Notes: generated by a model from the sequence alone, not told the origin. DNA of 13,142 bases from Frankiales bacterium (GCA_025965735.1 JAOPWK010000084.1:1-13142); one strand, 5' to 3'; shown: positions 5,651 through 12,231, counted from the stretch's first letter. Translations and numbers: made by a program.

Positions 5651-6850
5651 GTGGGTCTGGCCAACAGCGCGGAGCAGCCGCTACCGGTGCGGACGGTCGC
5701 CCGCTCCCTCGTCGAGTGGATCGACAAGCTCGGCCGCGTCTGGGTCGAGGGCCAGGTCACCCAGGTGTCCAAGCGCCCCGGCACCGTCTACCTCACGCTG
5801 CGCGACCCGGTGGCCGACATGAGCCTGTCCGTGACCTGCGCGCGCGGCGTCTGCGAGGCGGTGGTCCCGCCGCTCACCGAGGGCACCCGGGTCGTCATCC
5901 ACGGCAAGCCGGAGTTCTACGCGGGCCGCGGGACCCTCTCGCTCAAGGCGATCGAGATCCGCCAGGTCGGCGTCGGGGAGCTGCTGGCCCGGCTCGAGCG
6001 GCTCAAGGTGCTGCTCGGCCAGGAGGGGCTGTTCGCGCCGCACCTGAAGAAGCCGCTGCCGTTCCTGCCGCGCCGCGTCGGCCTCATCACCGGGCGCGCC
6101 AGCGCCGCCGAGCGCGACGTCCTGGAGAACGCCCGCCGCCGGTGGCCTGCCGTCGACTTCGACGTGCGCGAGGTCGCGGTCCAGGGGCACCTGGCGGTGG
6201 AGCAGGTCATCGGGGCGCTGCAGGCGCTGGACGCCAGCCCCGAGGTCGACGTCATCGTCATCGCGCGCGGCGGCGGCAGCGTCGAGGACCTGCTGCCCTT
6301 CAGCGACGAGGCGCTGTGCCGCGCCGTCGCCCGCTGCCGCACCCCCGTCGTCAGCGCGATCGGCCACGAGCCGGACAGCCCGCTGCTCGACCTGGTCGCC
6401 GACGTCCGCTGCTCGACCCCGACCGACGCCGGCAAGCGCGTGGTGCCCGACGTGCAGGAGGAGGGGCAGCGGGTGCGGCAGGCCCGCGACCGGTGCCGCC
6501 GCGTCGTCACGCAGCTCGTCTCGACCGAGCGGGCACGGCTGGACGCCGTACGCAGCCGTCCCGCGCTGGCCGACCCGACATCGCTGGTCGAGGCGCGGCG
6601 GCACGACGTGGACGCGCTGCGGGAGCGGGCACGTCGCTGCACCGGAGCCCAGCTCGAGCGCGCGCAGTCCGACCTGGACCACGTGCTCGCCCGTGTGGTG
6701 GCGCTGTCCCCGCAGGCCACCCTGGACCGCGGCTACGCCGTGGTGCAGGACGAGGAGGGCGCGGTCGTGCGGGACGCCGACGCGGTGCCTCCGGGCACCG
6801 ACCTGCAGGTACGGCTGGCCAGCGGCGTCCTCTTCGTCACCGCGGAGTAG
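5651..6850 (+). CDS. xseA: Exodeoxyribonuclease VII large subunit
   Basis: 399 residues. It is the catalytic subunit of exonuclease VII, which degrades single-stranded DNA from both ends to oligonucleotides together with several XseB subunits. The N-terminal OB-fold DNA-binding domain (about 8-105) includes VWVEGQVTQV and GRGTLSLKAIEIRQVG. The catalytic domain contains VGLITGRASAAERDVLENA, the hallmark VIARGGGSVEDLLPFSDE (Arg206, Gly207-209, Ser210, Glu212) and VVSAIGHEPDSPLLDLVADV (His239, Glu240, Asp242), followed by STPTDAGKRVVPD. A long Arg/Glu-rich coiled coil (about 265-350), where XseB binds, leads to the C-terminal LDRGYAVV segment. The length is somewhat shorter than the E. coli protein, as usual in actinobacteria. 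The GTG start is supported by TAGGCT at leaderless spacing. Its 3' end overlaps the convergent acetyltransferase gene by 14 bases. Confidence 0.97.
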   Translation: MGLANSAEQPLPVRTVARSLVEWIDKLGRVWVEGQVTQVSKRPGTVYLTLRDPVADMSLSVTCARGVCEAVVPPLTEGTRVVIHGKPEFYAGRGTLSLKAIEIRQVGVGELLARLERLKVLLGQEGLFAPHLKKPLPFLPRRVGLITGRASAAERDVLENARRRWPAVDFDVREVAVQGHLAVEQVIGALQALDASPEVDVIVIARGGGSVEDLLPFSDEALCRAVARCRTPVVSAIGHEPDSPLLDLVADVRCSTPTDAGKRVVPDVQEEGQRVRQARDRCRRVVTQLVSTERARLDAVRSRPALADPTSLVEARRHDVDALRERARRCTGAQLERAQSDLDHVLARVVALSPQATLDRGYAVVQDEEGAVVRDADAVPPGTDLQVRLASGVLFVTAE

Positions 6851-7340
6851 CTGCGAACCCCAGGCCCGGTACCGCTTCCGGCGAGGCGGTCCACGCCATC
6901 GTGGCGCCGCCCAGCTCGCGGAAGCCCAGCTCCTCGTACAGCCGTCGCCCGTCCTGCGTCGCGCGCAGGTCCACCCGCGGCACGTCGAGCGAGGCGAACC
7001 ACCCCATCAGCGCGACGAGCACCTGCCGCCCGTACCCCTGGCGGCGGTGCGCCGGGTCGGTGCTCATCGAGGCCACGTGCCCGCGCCGGCCGTCGAAGCA
7101 GCCGGGCGACGGCAGGTGCTCCTCCAGCCAGCCGACGCCGCCGCTGACCGGCGTCCCGTCCACCTCGACCAGCCAGGCGGCGAAGCGGTCCGGCTCGGCC
7201 AGCCGCCGCGCGAAGGCGACCTGGCAGGCCTCCGCCCACCCGGCGATGCTCGGGTCGCCGCCCATGGCGGCCACCATGTGGGCGCGCAGCCGCGTCAGCT
7301 CCGCGGCGTCCGCGACGGTCGCGCGCCTAAGGTCTCCCAC
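6837..7340 (-). CDS. GNAT-family N-acetyltransferase
   Basis: 167 residues, one full GNAT domain. It transfers an acetyl group from acetyl-CoA to an amine; the substrate cannot be read from sequence. It starts VGDLRRATVADAAELTRLR, the usual first strand and helix. Central strands are FAAWLVEVDGTPVSGGVGWL (53-72). Motif A is HVASMSTDPAHRRQGYG (88-104), with the R-R-Q-G-Y-G pyrophosphate loop at 99-104. Motif B includes RRLYEELGFRELG. The start GTG at 7340-7338 is adjacent to the GTG of xseB at 7341 with no base between; the N-terminus fits the family, so this start is credible. The gene lies antisense between xseA and xseB, overlaps xseA by 14 bases, and fills the whole gap between them. The likely promoter lies inside xseB. 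Confidence 0.9.
   Translation of the reverse strand: MGDLRRATVADAAELTRLRAHMVAAMGGDPSIAGWAEACQVAFARRLAEPDRFAAWLVEVDGTPVSGGVGWLEEHLPSPGCFDGRRGHVASMSTDPAHRRQGYGRQVLVALMGWFASLDVPRVDLRATQDGRRLYEELGFRELGGATMAWTASPEAVPGLGFAATPR
7328..7333 (+). promoter_or_regulatory. Putative -10 element of xseB (leaderless, inside the GNAT gene)
   Basis: TAAGGT ends 7 bases before the GTG at 7341. It lies within codons 3-5 of the antisense acetyltransferase gene. Confidence 0.55.
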
Positions 7341-7556
7341 GTGACGGATCCTTCCAGGCCGAGCTACGAGCAGGCGCGCGAGGAGCTGGCCGACGTCGTC
7401 CGGCAGCTCGAGCAGGGCGGCGCCACGCTCGAGCAGTCCCTGGCGCTGTGGGAGCGCGGGGAGGAGCTGGCGAAGCTCTGCCAGTCCTGGCTCGACGGCG
7501 CGAAGGCCCGCCTGGACGCCGCGTTAGCCGCGCAGGGACCGCAGCAGGACCTCTAG
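7341..7556 (+). CDS. xseB: Exodeoxyribonuclease VII small subunit
   Basis: 71 residues, typical for XseB. This subunit forms a helical hairpin that binds along the XseA coiled coil and is needed for exonuclease VII activity. The core SYEQAREELADVVRQLEQGG (8-27), TLEQSLALWERGEELAKLC and WLDGAKARLDAA match the family closely. The start is GTG at 7341, immediately abutting the start of the divergent GNAT gene. There is no Shine-Dalgarno, but TAAGGT lies 7 bases upstream. The last 33 bases overlap the end of the DUF4245 gene on the other strand. Codon 62 is TTA, a rare leucine codon in such DNA; the same three bases read in reverse are the TAA stop of the DUF4245 gene. xseB is separated from xseA by the antisense acetyltransferase, whereas the two are usually adjacent. 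Confidence 0.95.
   Translation: MTDPSRPSYEQAREELADVVRQLEQGGATLEQSLALWERGEELAKLCQSWLDGAKARLDAALAAQGPQQDL
7348..7353 (-). promoter_or_regulatory. Putative -10 element of the GNAT gene (leaderless, inside xseB)
   Basis: AAGGAT on the minus strand ends 7 bases before the GTG at 7340. It lies inside xseB codons 3-5, mirroring the xseB element on the other side of the two starts. Confidence 0.4.
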
Positions 7557-8075
7557 CTCGGCCAGCGGCGCGGTCGCCCGCTTGGTCCCGAGGACGACCG
7601 TCGTCGTGCCGTAGGTGCGGGTCAGCGACAGCGAGCCGTCCGGGTCGCGCAGCTGCTCCCACTCCTCGCCGTCGACGGTCAGCGACGCGAGCTGCTCGAC
7701 CTCCTCGCCGACCGTGGCGTCGAGGAACTCCTCGCGCTCGTCGTTGCTGGCGCTGTACTCCGCGTACTGCGTCGTCGGCGTCACCCAGCCGACCCGCAGC
7801 GAGCGGTCACCGCCGCCGTACGTCGCAGAGGTCGCCCGCCAGGCGTCCGGCAGCGCGCGGGGTACGGGCACCCCCGGCTGGTCGGCGGCGAAGGCGTCGA
7901 TGGATCCGGCGGGGTCGACCTCGCGCAGCTCCTGCTCGTCGCTGTCCGGCGCCTGCGCGAAGTACCAGACCGGCACGACGGCCGCGAACACGAGACCGAG
8001 CGACAGGATCATGTCCCGGGCGGTCTCGCGACCGCGCTTCTTCTTCGGCGTTGACTGCGGGACCTGCGTGCTCAC
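7524..8075 (-). CDS. DUF4245-type single-pass membrane protein
   Basis: 183 residues of unknown function. It has a basic cytoplasmic head (STPKKKRGRETARDM, residues 8-22) and one membrane helix (about 23-40, ILSLGLVFAAVVPVWYFA). An exported domain of about 140 residues follows, with ELREVDPAGSIDAFAADQPG, WRATSATYGGG, LRVGWVTPTTQYAEYSAS and a C-terminal TYGTTTVVLGTKR strand. This is the DUF4245 pattern, a family that sits beside glpX or xseB in many actinomycetes. There are no catalytic motifs; an envelope role is inferred from topology only. The start is GTG at 8075-8073, with GACAAT ending 6 bases upstream. The long open frame continuing upstream is antisense noise. It lies 17 bases after the kynureninase-like gene. 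Its TAA stop lies inside xseB. Confidence 0.87.
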   Translation of the reverse strand: MSTQVPQSTPKKKRGRETARDMILSLGLVFAAVVPVWYFAQAPDSDEQELREVDPAGSIDAFAADQPGVPVPRALPDAWRATSATYGGGDRSLRVGWVTPTTQYAEYSASNDEREEFLDATVGEEVEQLASLTVDGEEWEQLRDPDGSLSLTRTYGTTTVVLGTKRATAPLAELEVLLRSLRG

Positions 8076-8081
8076 CCGATC

Positions 8082-8087
8082 ATTGTC
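8082..8087 (-). promoter_or_regulatory. Putative -10 element of the DUF4245 gene (leaderless)
   Basis: GACAAT on the minus strand ends 6 bases before the GTG at 8075. It lies in the 17-bp gap behind the kynureninase-like gene. This would let DUF4245 be transcribed apart from the upstream operon. Confidence 0.4.
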
Positions 8088-8092
8088 GCGGG

Positions 8093-9241
8093 TCAGCCCT
8101 CGGCCAGCACCTCGGCCATCTGGTCCAGGACGCCGAGCGCCTCGTCGAGGGTGTTGTAGAAGTGCGGCGAGACCCGGATGCCCACCCCGGGACGGTGGTC
8201 CACGACGGTGCCGCGGGCGATCAGGGCGTCGTGCACCCGGGTGCTGTCGCCCGGGTCGATGGTGACGTGGCCGCCGCGCTGCGCCGGGTCGTGCGGGGAG
8301 CGCACCGTCCAGCCGCGTTCGAGGGCGGCCTCGAGCAGCGGCTGCGTCAGGGACGTCGAGCGCTCGCGCACGCGGTCCATCCCGATGTCGGCCAGGGCGG
8401 CGTAGGCCGGCTCGGCGGCGTATGCCGCGGGAACGCCGGGCGTGCCGCCGGCGAAGCGCTTGATGCCCGGCCCGTAGGCGTTCTCGGGGTCGAAGGCGAA
8501 GGGCTGCGCCTGGCCGAACCACCCGGCTGTCACCGGCTCGAGCCGGTCGACGACCTCGGGCGCGACGTGCATCCAGCCGTTGCCAGGCCCGCCGGACAGG
8601 TACTTCACGGAGCCGCCGAGGTAGACGTCGGCGCCGAGCGCGCGCACGTCCACCGGCAGCGTGCCGGCCGCCTGGTAGCCGTCGACGACGACGAGAGCGC
8701 CCACGCTGTGGGCCTTCTCGACGATCGGCGCCAGGTCCACGATCGTCGAGGTGCGGAACAGCACGTGGCTGCACTCCACCAGCAGCGTGCGGTCGTCGAT
8801 GGCGTCGACCATGCGCTGCACGTCGAAGCTGATGCCGTCCGGCTCGCCTGGTACGACCACCGCTTCGCCACCGAGGCGCCCGATCTGCGACCACGTGTGC
8901 AGGCTGCCCGGCCACTCCAGAGCGCTGGTGACGACGCGGTTGCGGGTGGCACGCCAGTCGAAGCAGGCGAGCAGGTCGCCGAGCAGGTCCGCCACGTTCT
9001 GCCGCATCACCGTGGTGCCCGGCGGGGCGCCGACGAGGGAGCCGACCAGGTCCGCGACGCGCTCCACCTCCGGCGCCCACGTCTCCCACGACACGACCCC
9101 GCGCTCGGCCCAGAGATCGGTGAACTCGGCGAGCCGCTCGGGGGTGCGGCGGTGCATCGCGCCGAGCGTGTGGCTGGCCAGGTAGGTCCTGCGCGACAGG
9201 ACCGGGTAGTCGGCGCGCCGGTCGAGCAGGTCCTCGTGCAC
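8093..9241 (-). CDS. Kynureninase-like class V aminotransferase-fold PLP enzyme
   Basis: 382 residues, fold type I PLP enzyme of the class V group (kynureninase, cysteine desulfurase and relatives). Seen: RTYLASHTLGAMHRR near the N-terminus, Asp187 in VVVDGYQAAG for the PLP ring nitrogen, and Lys213 in GGSVKYLSGGPGNGWMHV as the Schiff-base lysine. The KYLxGGPG context and the following GWFGQAQPFAFDPENAYGPG and FAGGTPGVPA are closest to kynureninase (L-kynurenine to anthranilate plus alanine). However, the conserved D-x-x-H of kynureninases reads D-G-Y-Q here. No other tryptophan-degradation gene is in the window, so the true substrate is open. The GTG start shares a base with the stop of the upstream gene (TAGTG) and has GGGGAAGG 10 bases upstream, implying coupled translation. 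Confidence 0.85.
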   Translation of the reverse strand: MHEDLLDRRADYPVLSRRTYLASHTLGAMHRRTPERLAEFTDLWAERGVVSWETWAPEVERVADLVGSLVGAPPGTTVMRQNVADLLGDLLACFDWRATRNRVVTSALEWPGSLHTWSQIGRLGGEAVVVPGEPDGISFDVQRMVDAIDDRTLLVECSHVLFRTSTIVDLAPIVEKAHSVGALVVVDGYQAAGTLPVDVRALGADVYLGGSVKYLSGGPGNGWMHVAPEVVDRLEPVTAGWFGQAQPFAFDPENAYGPGIKRFAGGTPGVPAAYAAEPAYAALADIGMDRVRERSTSLTQPLLEAALERGWTVRSPHDPAQRGGHVTIDPGDSTRVHDALIARGTVVDHRPGVGIRVSPHFYNTLDEALGVLDQMAEVLAEG

Positions 9242-9837
9242 TAGAGGCGGACCTTCCCCGTGGGCGCGCCCCACACCGGGGCGGAGGTGGCCGCGGCCGA
9301 CAGCAGAGGCGCCGGGTCGATCTCCACCAGCGTCTCGGGGATGCCCCGGTCCGGCCAGCGGCAGCCCAGCACCAGCGGGCCGGCGGGCGGCAGGGGGTGC
9401 AGCCAGTAGTCACCGCTCCACAGCAGGCCGATGCTCCCGGAGCCGAGCAGGACGAGGGCCGGCCCGTCGGAGGCGTTCTCCACCGTCGGCGCGTCGCGGG
9501 TGCCGCTCGTCGCCGCCCGGCCGTCCGCGTAGACGCAGCCGAAGCGGAAGCGCCCGGGGCTGCGGCTGAAGTTGTTCATCGAGTACGCCAGGTCCTCGGA
9601 CTTCTGCTCGTCGGCGAACAGCACGACGACGGTGAGGTGCAGCCCGTCGGAGTACGCCGTGATCCCGCGGACCGCGACGACGACCTCGGAGGTGCGGGCC
9701 AGCAGGAAGGAGGAGAGCGCGAGCACCCCCACCTCGTCCTGCGGCGGGCCGCTCTGCGGGGCGCGGTGCCGGCGGTGGTTCTCCCAGTCCGCGCCGCTGC
9801 GGACCGGCTTGACCGGCTCGTCGTCGAACAGGCTCAT
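9241..9837 (-). CDS. Hypothetical protein, 198 residues, co-translated with TetR regulator
   Basis: No named family recognised. The start ATG at 9837-9835 overlaps the TetR stop (ATGA), with GGGGAGAGG 10 bases upstream. The head (MSLFDDEPVKPVRSGADWEN, then a His/Arg/Pro stretch) looks disordered. From residue 36 the chain alternates short hydrophobic strands: VGVLALSSFLLAR, EVVVAVRGITAYSDGLHLTVVVLF (51-74), then GRFRFGCVYADGRAA and GPALVLLGSGSIGLLWSGDYWLHPLPPAGPL (125-155). CRWPDRGIPETLVEIDPAPL follows. This reads as a beta-rich soluble protein with a characteristic W-x-H-P-L-P-P-x-G-P-L segment that I recall from uncharacterised actinobacterial proteins. There is no signal peptide or membrane helix. 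It overlaps the kynureninase-like gene by one base, so it probably belongs to the same regulatory unit. Confidence 0.8.
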   Translation of the reverse strand: MSLFDDEPVKPVRSGADWENHRRHRAPQSGPPQDEVGVLALSSFLLARTSEVVVAVRGITAYSDGLHLTVVVLFADEQKSEDLAYSMNNFSRSPGRFRFGCVYADGRAATSGTRDAPTVENASDGPALVLLGSGSIGLLWSGDYWLHPLPPAGPLVLGCRWPDRGIPETLVEIDPAPLLSAAATSAPVWGAPTGKVRL

Positions 9838-10454
9838 GCCGGTGACACCTCTCCCCGCGGGCGCCCGATGCGGCCGATCAGCTCCAGCACGTCCCCGGCC
9901 AGTCGCGTCGCGGCCTGCTCGTCCTCGCACACCGCGACCTCGTGCCCGGCCTCGCTCACGACCGTCGTCAGCACCAGCACCAGCGCGTCACCCCACGGCT
10001 CGGCGTCGTCCGGCCCCGAGCTCAGCAGGGTCGCGTTGCGACGCGTCCACTCGCGGTAGCGCCGGCGCGCGACGAGCTCGAAGCCGGGAGGTCCACCGCC
10101 GGCGAGGAACAGCCGGGCGAGGTCGCGCTCGGTCCAGCAGCCGTCGAGGTAGGCCCGCGAGCCGGAGACGAACAGCGCCACCGGGTCGTTCTCGCCCTCG
10201 GCCACCGCGGTCCGCACCGCCGCCACCGCACGCGCCTCCTGGCGCTGCTGGTAGTCCTCGAACAGCGCGAGGTAGAGCTCGGCCTTGCCGCCGAAGTGGT
10301 GGTAGAGGCTGCCGACGCTGGCGCCCGCACCGGCGACCACCTCGGCGATCGACGCCTCCGCGAAGCCGGACGCGCAGAAGACCTCCCGGGCCGCGGTCAG
10401 CAGGGCCCCGCGGGTGGTGGCGGCGCGGCCGGCCGCCGGGAGGGTGGACGTCAC
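9834..10454 (-). CDS. TetR/AcrR-family transcriptional regulator
   Basis: 206 residues. The N-terminal DNA-binding domain reads TTRGALLTAAREVFCASGF (13-31), then the helix-turn-helix SIAEVVAGAGASVGSLYHHFGGKAELY (35-61) with the family signature G-S-L-Y-H-H-F. The rest is a helical ligand-binding and dimerisation domain (about 75-195) whose ligand cannot be predicted. Members usually repress their own or neighbouring genes until a small molecule binds. The start is GTG at 10454-10452 with GGGGA 6 bases upstream. It is transcribed in the same direction as the flavin reductase-like gene (52 bp upstream) and the 198-residue and kynureninase-like genes downstream, with a 4-base ATGA overlap to the next. 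The co-directional set is the likely regulon. I did not find a convincing operator in the 52-bp gap. Confidence 0.93.
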   Translation of the reverse strand: MTSTLPAAGRAATTRGALLTAAREVFCASGFAEASIAEVVAGAGASVGSLYHHFGGKAELYLALFEDYQQRQEARAVAAVRTAVAEGENDPVALFVSGSRAYLDGCWTERDLARLFLAGGGPPGFELVARRRYREWTRRNATLLSSGPDDAEPWGDALVLVLTTVVSEAGHEVAVCEDEQAATRLAGDVLELIGRIGRPRGEVSPA

Positions 10455-10460
10455 GAGGGA

Positions 10461-10465
10461 TCCCC
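10461..10465 (-). promoter_or_regulatory. Shine-Dalgarno of the TetR gene
   Basis: GGGGA on the minus strand, 6 bases before the GTG at 10454. It supports that start and translation from within a longer transcript. Confidence 0.45.
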
Positions 10466-10506
10466 GGCGCGTCGTGAGCGCCAGCGAGCGACGTGCTGGG
10501 GAGTGG

Positions 10507-11124
10507 TCACGCCTGCGCCTGCAGCTCGGCGTACGGGACGCGGCGACGGTCGCTGACCTCGCCGATGGTGCTCCACTCGTTCGCGCCGAGCCGGGCCATC
10601 GGCTTGAGCAGGTCGATCGCCGGGCGGTCCTCGCGCAGGACCCGCTCGTCGACGGCCACCCAGACGACCTCGCCGAAGACGACGGTCGAGCCGCCACCGA
10701 AGTCCCTGGTACCGGCCAGGCGGCACTCGATCGCCACCGGCGAGGCCGCGACGCGTGGCGGCGCGACCAGCCGGCTCGGCTCCCGCTCCAGGCCGACCGC
10801 GTCGAACTCGCTGACGTGGGGCGGGAAGTCGGTGGCCGTCGCGTTGACCTGCTCGACGAGCTGCTCCGGAGACAGGCAGACGACGAACTCACCCGTCGCG
10901 ACCGCGTTGCGCAGCGAGTCCTTCGCGCCGACGCTCGTGAACTGCACGACCGGCGGAGTCACCGAGCTGATGGTGAAGAAGGAGTGCGGCGCGAGGTTGT
11001 CGACGCCGTCGGCGGAACGGGTGGAGACCCAGGCGATCGGGCGCGGCACGACGACGCTGTTCAGCAGCGGGTAGATGCCCCCGCCGAGCTCGGCGGGGTC
11101 GTAGTCGCGGCGCACAGAGCTCAC
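10507..11124 (-). CDS. Flavin reductase-like FMN-binding split-barrel protein
   Basis: 205 residues, flavin reductase-like domain (DIM6/NTAB type), which binds FMN on a split beta-barrel; many members reduce flavins or serve as partners of monooxygenases. Seen: YPLLNSVVVPRPIAWVSTRS (18-37), VDNLAPHSFFTISSVTPPVV (41-60) and KDSLRN (68-73), followed by ATGEFVVCLSPEQLVEQVNATATDFP. These are the flavin-phosphate and ring-contact regions of the family. The C-terminal part contains ECRLAGTRDFGGGSTVVFGEVVWVAVDE and the end RLGANEWSTIGEV. The length matches stand-alone members. The start is GTG at 11124-11122; a GTG three codons later is possible. It is divergent from glpX across 51 bp and heads the run of five minus-strand genes. 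The physiological electron acceptor is unknown. Confidence 0.9.
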   Translation of the reverse strand: MSSVRRDYDPAELGGGIYPLLNSVVVPRPIAWVSTRSADGVDNLAPHSFFTISSVTPPVVQFTSVGAKDSLRNAVATGEFVVCLSPEQLVEQVNATATDFPPHVSEFDAVGLEREPSRLVAPPRVAASPVAIECRLAGTRDFGGGSTVVFGEVVWVAVDERVLREDRPAIDLLKPMARLGANEWSTIGEVSDRRRVPYAELQAQA

Positions 11125-11130
11125 TCTGCC

Positions 11131-11136
11131 ACCGTG
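11131..11136 (-). promoter_or_regulatory. Possible -10 element of the flavin reductase-like gene
   Basis: CACGGT on the minus strand ends 6 bases before the GTG at 11124. It is the weakest hexamer of the set (no T at position 1). No Shine-Dalgarno is visible instead. Confidence 0.25.
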
Positions 11137-11163
11137 GCCGTGGAGAGGTGGCCGCAGCGCCGA

Positions 11164-11169
11164 TAGGGT
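11164..11169 (+). promoter_or_regulatory. Putative -10 element of glpX (leaderless)
   Basis: TAGGGT ends 6 bases before the ATG at 11176. There is no Shine-Dalgarno between them. Confidence 0.55.
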
Positions 11170-11175
11170 GCGGCC

Positions 11176-12180
11176 ATGAGCGACGACCTCCAGCCGGGAA
11201 CGGCTGAGACCCCCGACCGCAACCTCGCCATGGAGCTGGTGCGGGTGACGGAGGCGGCCGCCATGGCGGCCGGTCGCTGGGTGGGCCGCGGCGACAAGAA
11301 CGGCGGCGACGGCGCGGCCGTCGACGCGATGCGCCAGCTCATCGGCACCGTCTCGATGAACGGCGTCGTGGTCATCGGCGAGGGCGAGAAGGACGAGGCG
11401 CCCATGCTGTTCAACGGCGAACGCGTCGGGGACGGCAGCGGACCCGAGTGTGACGTCGCCGTCGACCCGATCGACGGGACCCGGCTGACCGCCCTGGGCA
11501 TCAACAACGCCCTCGCGGTCCTCGCGGTCGCCGAGCGCGGCTCCATGTTCGACCCCTCGGCCGTCTTCTACATGGAGAAGCTCGTCACGGGCCCCGAGGC
11601 CGCCGACATGGTGGACCTGCGCCTGCCCGTGAAGCAGAACCTCCACCTCATCGCCAAGGCGACCAACAAGAAGGTCAGCCAGCTCAACGTCATGATCCTG
11701 GACCGTGACCGGCACAAGCCGCTCGTGGAGGAGATCCGCGCCGCGGGTGCCCGCACGAAGTTCCTCATGGACGGCGACGTCGCAGGCGCCATCGCCGCAG
11801 CCCGCGAGGGCACCGACGTCGACGCCCTCATGGGCATCGGCGGAACACCCGAGGGCATCGTCGCGGCGTGCGCCATCAAGTCCCTCGGCGGTGTCATCCA
11901 GGGACGGCTCTGGCCCACCAGCGACGAGGAGAAGCAGAAGGCGATCGACGCCGGCCACGACCTCGACCGCGTGCTCTCCACCAACGACCTCGTCACGAGC
12001 GACAACTGCTACTTCGCGGCGACGGGCATCACGGACGGTGACCTGCTGCGCGCCGTCCGCTACAGCAAGGACAAGGTCCTCACCCAGTCCATGGTCATGC
12101 GTTCGAAGTCCGGCACCATCCGTGTCGTCGACGGCGAGCACCAGGCCCACAAGTGGGAGACCTACGCACGCATCAGGTAG
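11176..12180 (+). CDS. glpX: Class II fructose-1,6-bisphosphatase
   Basis: 334 residues, normal for the family. It hydrolyses fructose 1,6-bisphosphate to fructose 6-phosphate, the committed step of gluconeogenesis; in actinomycetes GlpX is usually the main or only FBPase. Metal-site motifs are intact: Asp40-Lys41 in GRGDKNGGDGAAVDAMR, Glu69 in IGEGEKDEAPML, and Asp97 and Asp100 in VDPIDGT. Substrate and lithium-sensitive-phosphatase-fold segments FLMDGDVAGAI and MGIGGTPEGIVAACAIKSLGG follow, with the family's C-terminal TQSMVMRSKSGTIR. The ATG at 11176 is preceded by TAGGGT at leaderless spacing. It is divergent from the flavin reductase-like gene and ends just before a strong hairpin. A fumarase gene often follows in other actinomycetes; here a FemAB gene does. 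Confidence 0.97.
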   Translation: MSDDLQPGTAETPDRNLAMELVRVTEAAAMAAGRWVGRGDKNGGDGAAVDAMRQLIGTVSMNGVVVIGEGEKDEAPMLFNGERVGDGSGPECDVAVDPIDGTRLTALGINNALAVLAVAERGSMFDPSAVFYMEKLVTGPEAADMVDLRLPVKQNLHLIAKATNKKVSQLNVMILDRDRHKPLVEEIRAAGARTKFLMDGDVAGAIAAAREGTDVDALMGIGGTPEGIVAACAIKSLGGVIQGRLWPTSDEEKQKAIDAGHDLDRVLSTNDLVTSDNCYFAATGITDGDLLRAVRYSKDKVLTQSMVMRSKSGTIRVVDGEHQAHKWETYARIR

Positions 12181-12187
12181 CCGCGCC

Positions 12188-12229
12188 GGGGCGCGCACCC
12201 TCCGCCGGAAGGCGGTACCGGCGCGCCCC
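12188..12229 (+). terminator. Two-tier hairpin terminator after glpX
   Basis: The outer stem is 9 bp (GGGGCGCGC with GCGCGCCCC). Inside it is a second 5-bp hairpin, CCGCC-GGAA-GGCGG (12202-12215), closed by a GNRA-type tetraloop. It starts 8 bases after the glpX stop. No T-run follows. The FemAB -10 hexamer begins 3 bases beyond the stem. Confidence 0.8.
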
Positions 12230-12231
12230 TA

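Noticed and set aside
7524..7526. TTA codon in xseB as evidence of deliberate bldA-type developmental control.
   Set aside because: The antisense stop codon explains the TTA more simply. Regulation by a rare tRNA would be a side effect unless shown otherwise.
7560..9244. Large plus-strand open frames opposite the DUF4245 and kynureninase-like genes.
   Set aside because: Arg/Pro/Ala-rich translations with no motifs; the minus-strand frames have clear family signatures and correct third-position G/C.
10455..10506. Possible TetR operator or terminator in the gap between the flavin reductase-like and TetR genes (CCAGC and GCTGG arms).
   Set aside because: The stem is only 5 bp with a 9-base loop and the flanking bases do not extend it. 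This is too weak to call.
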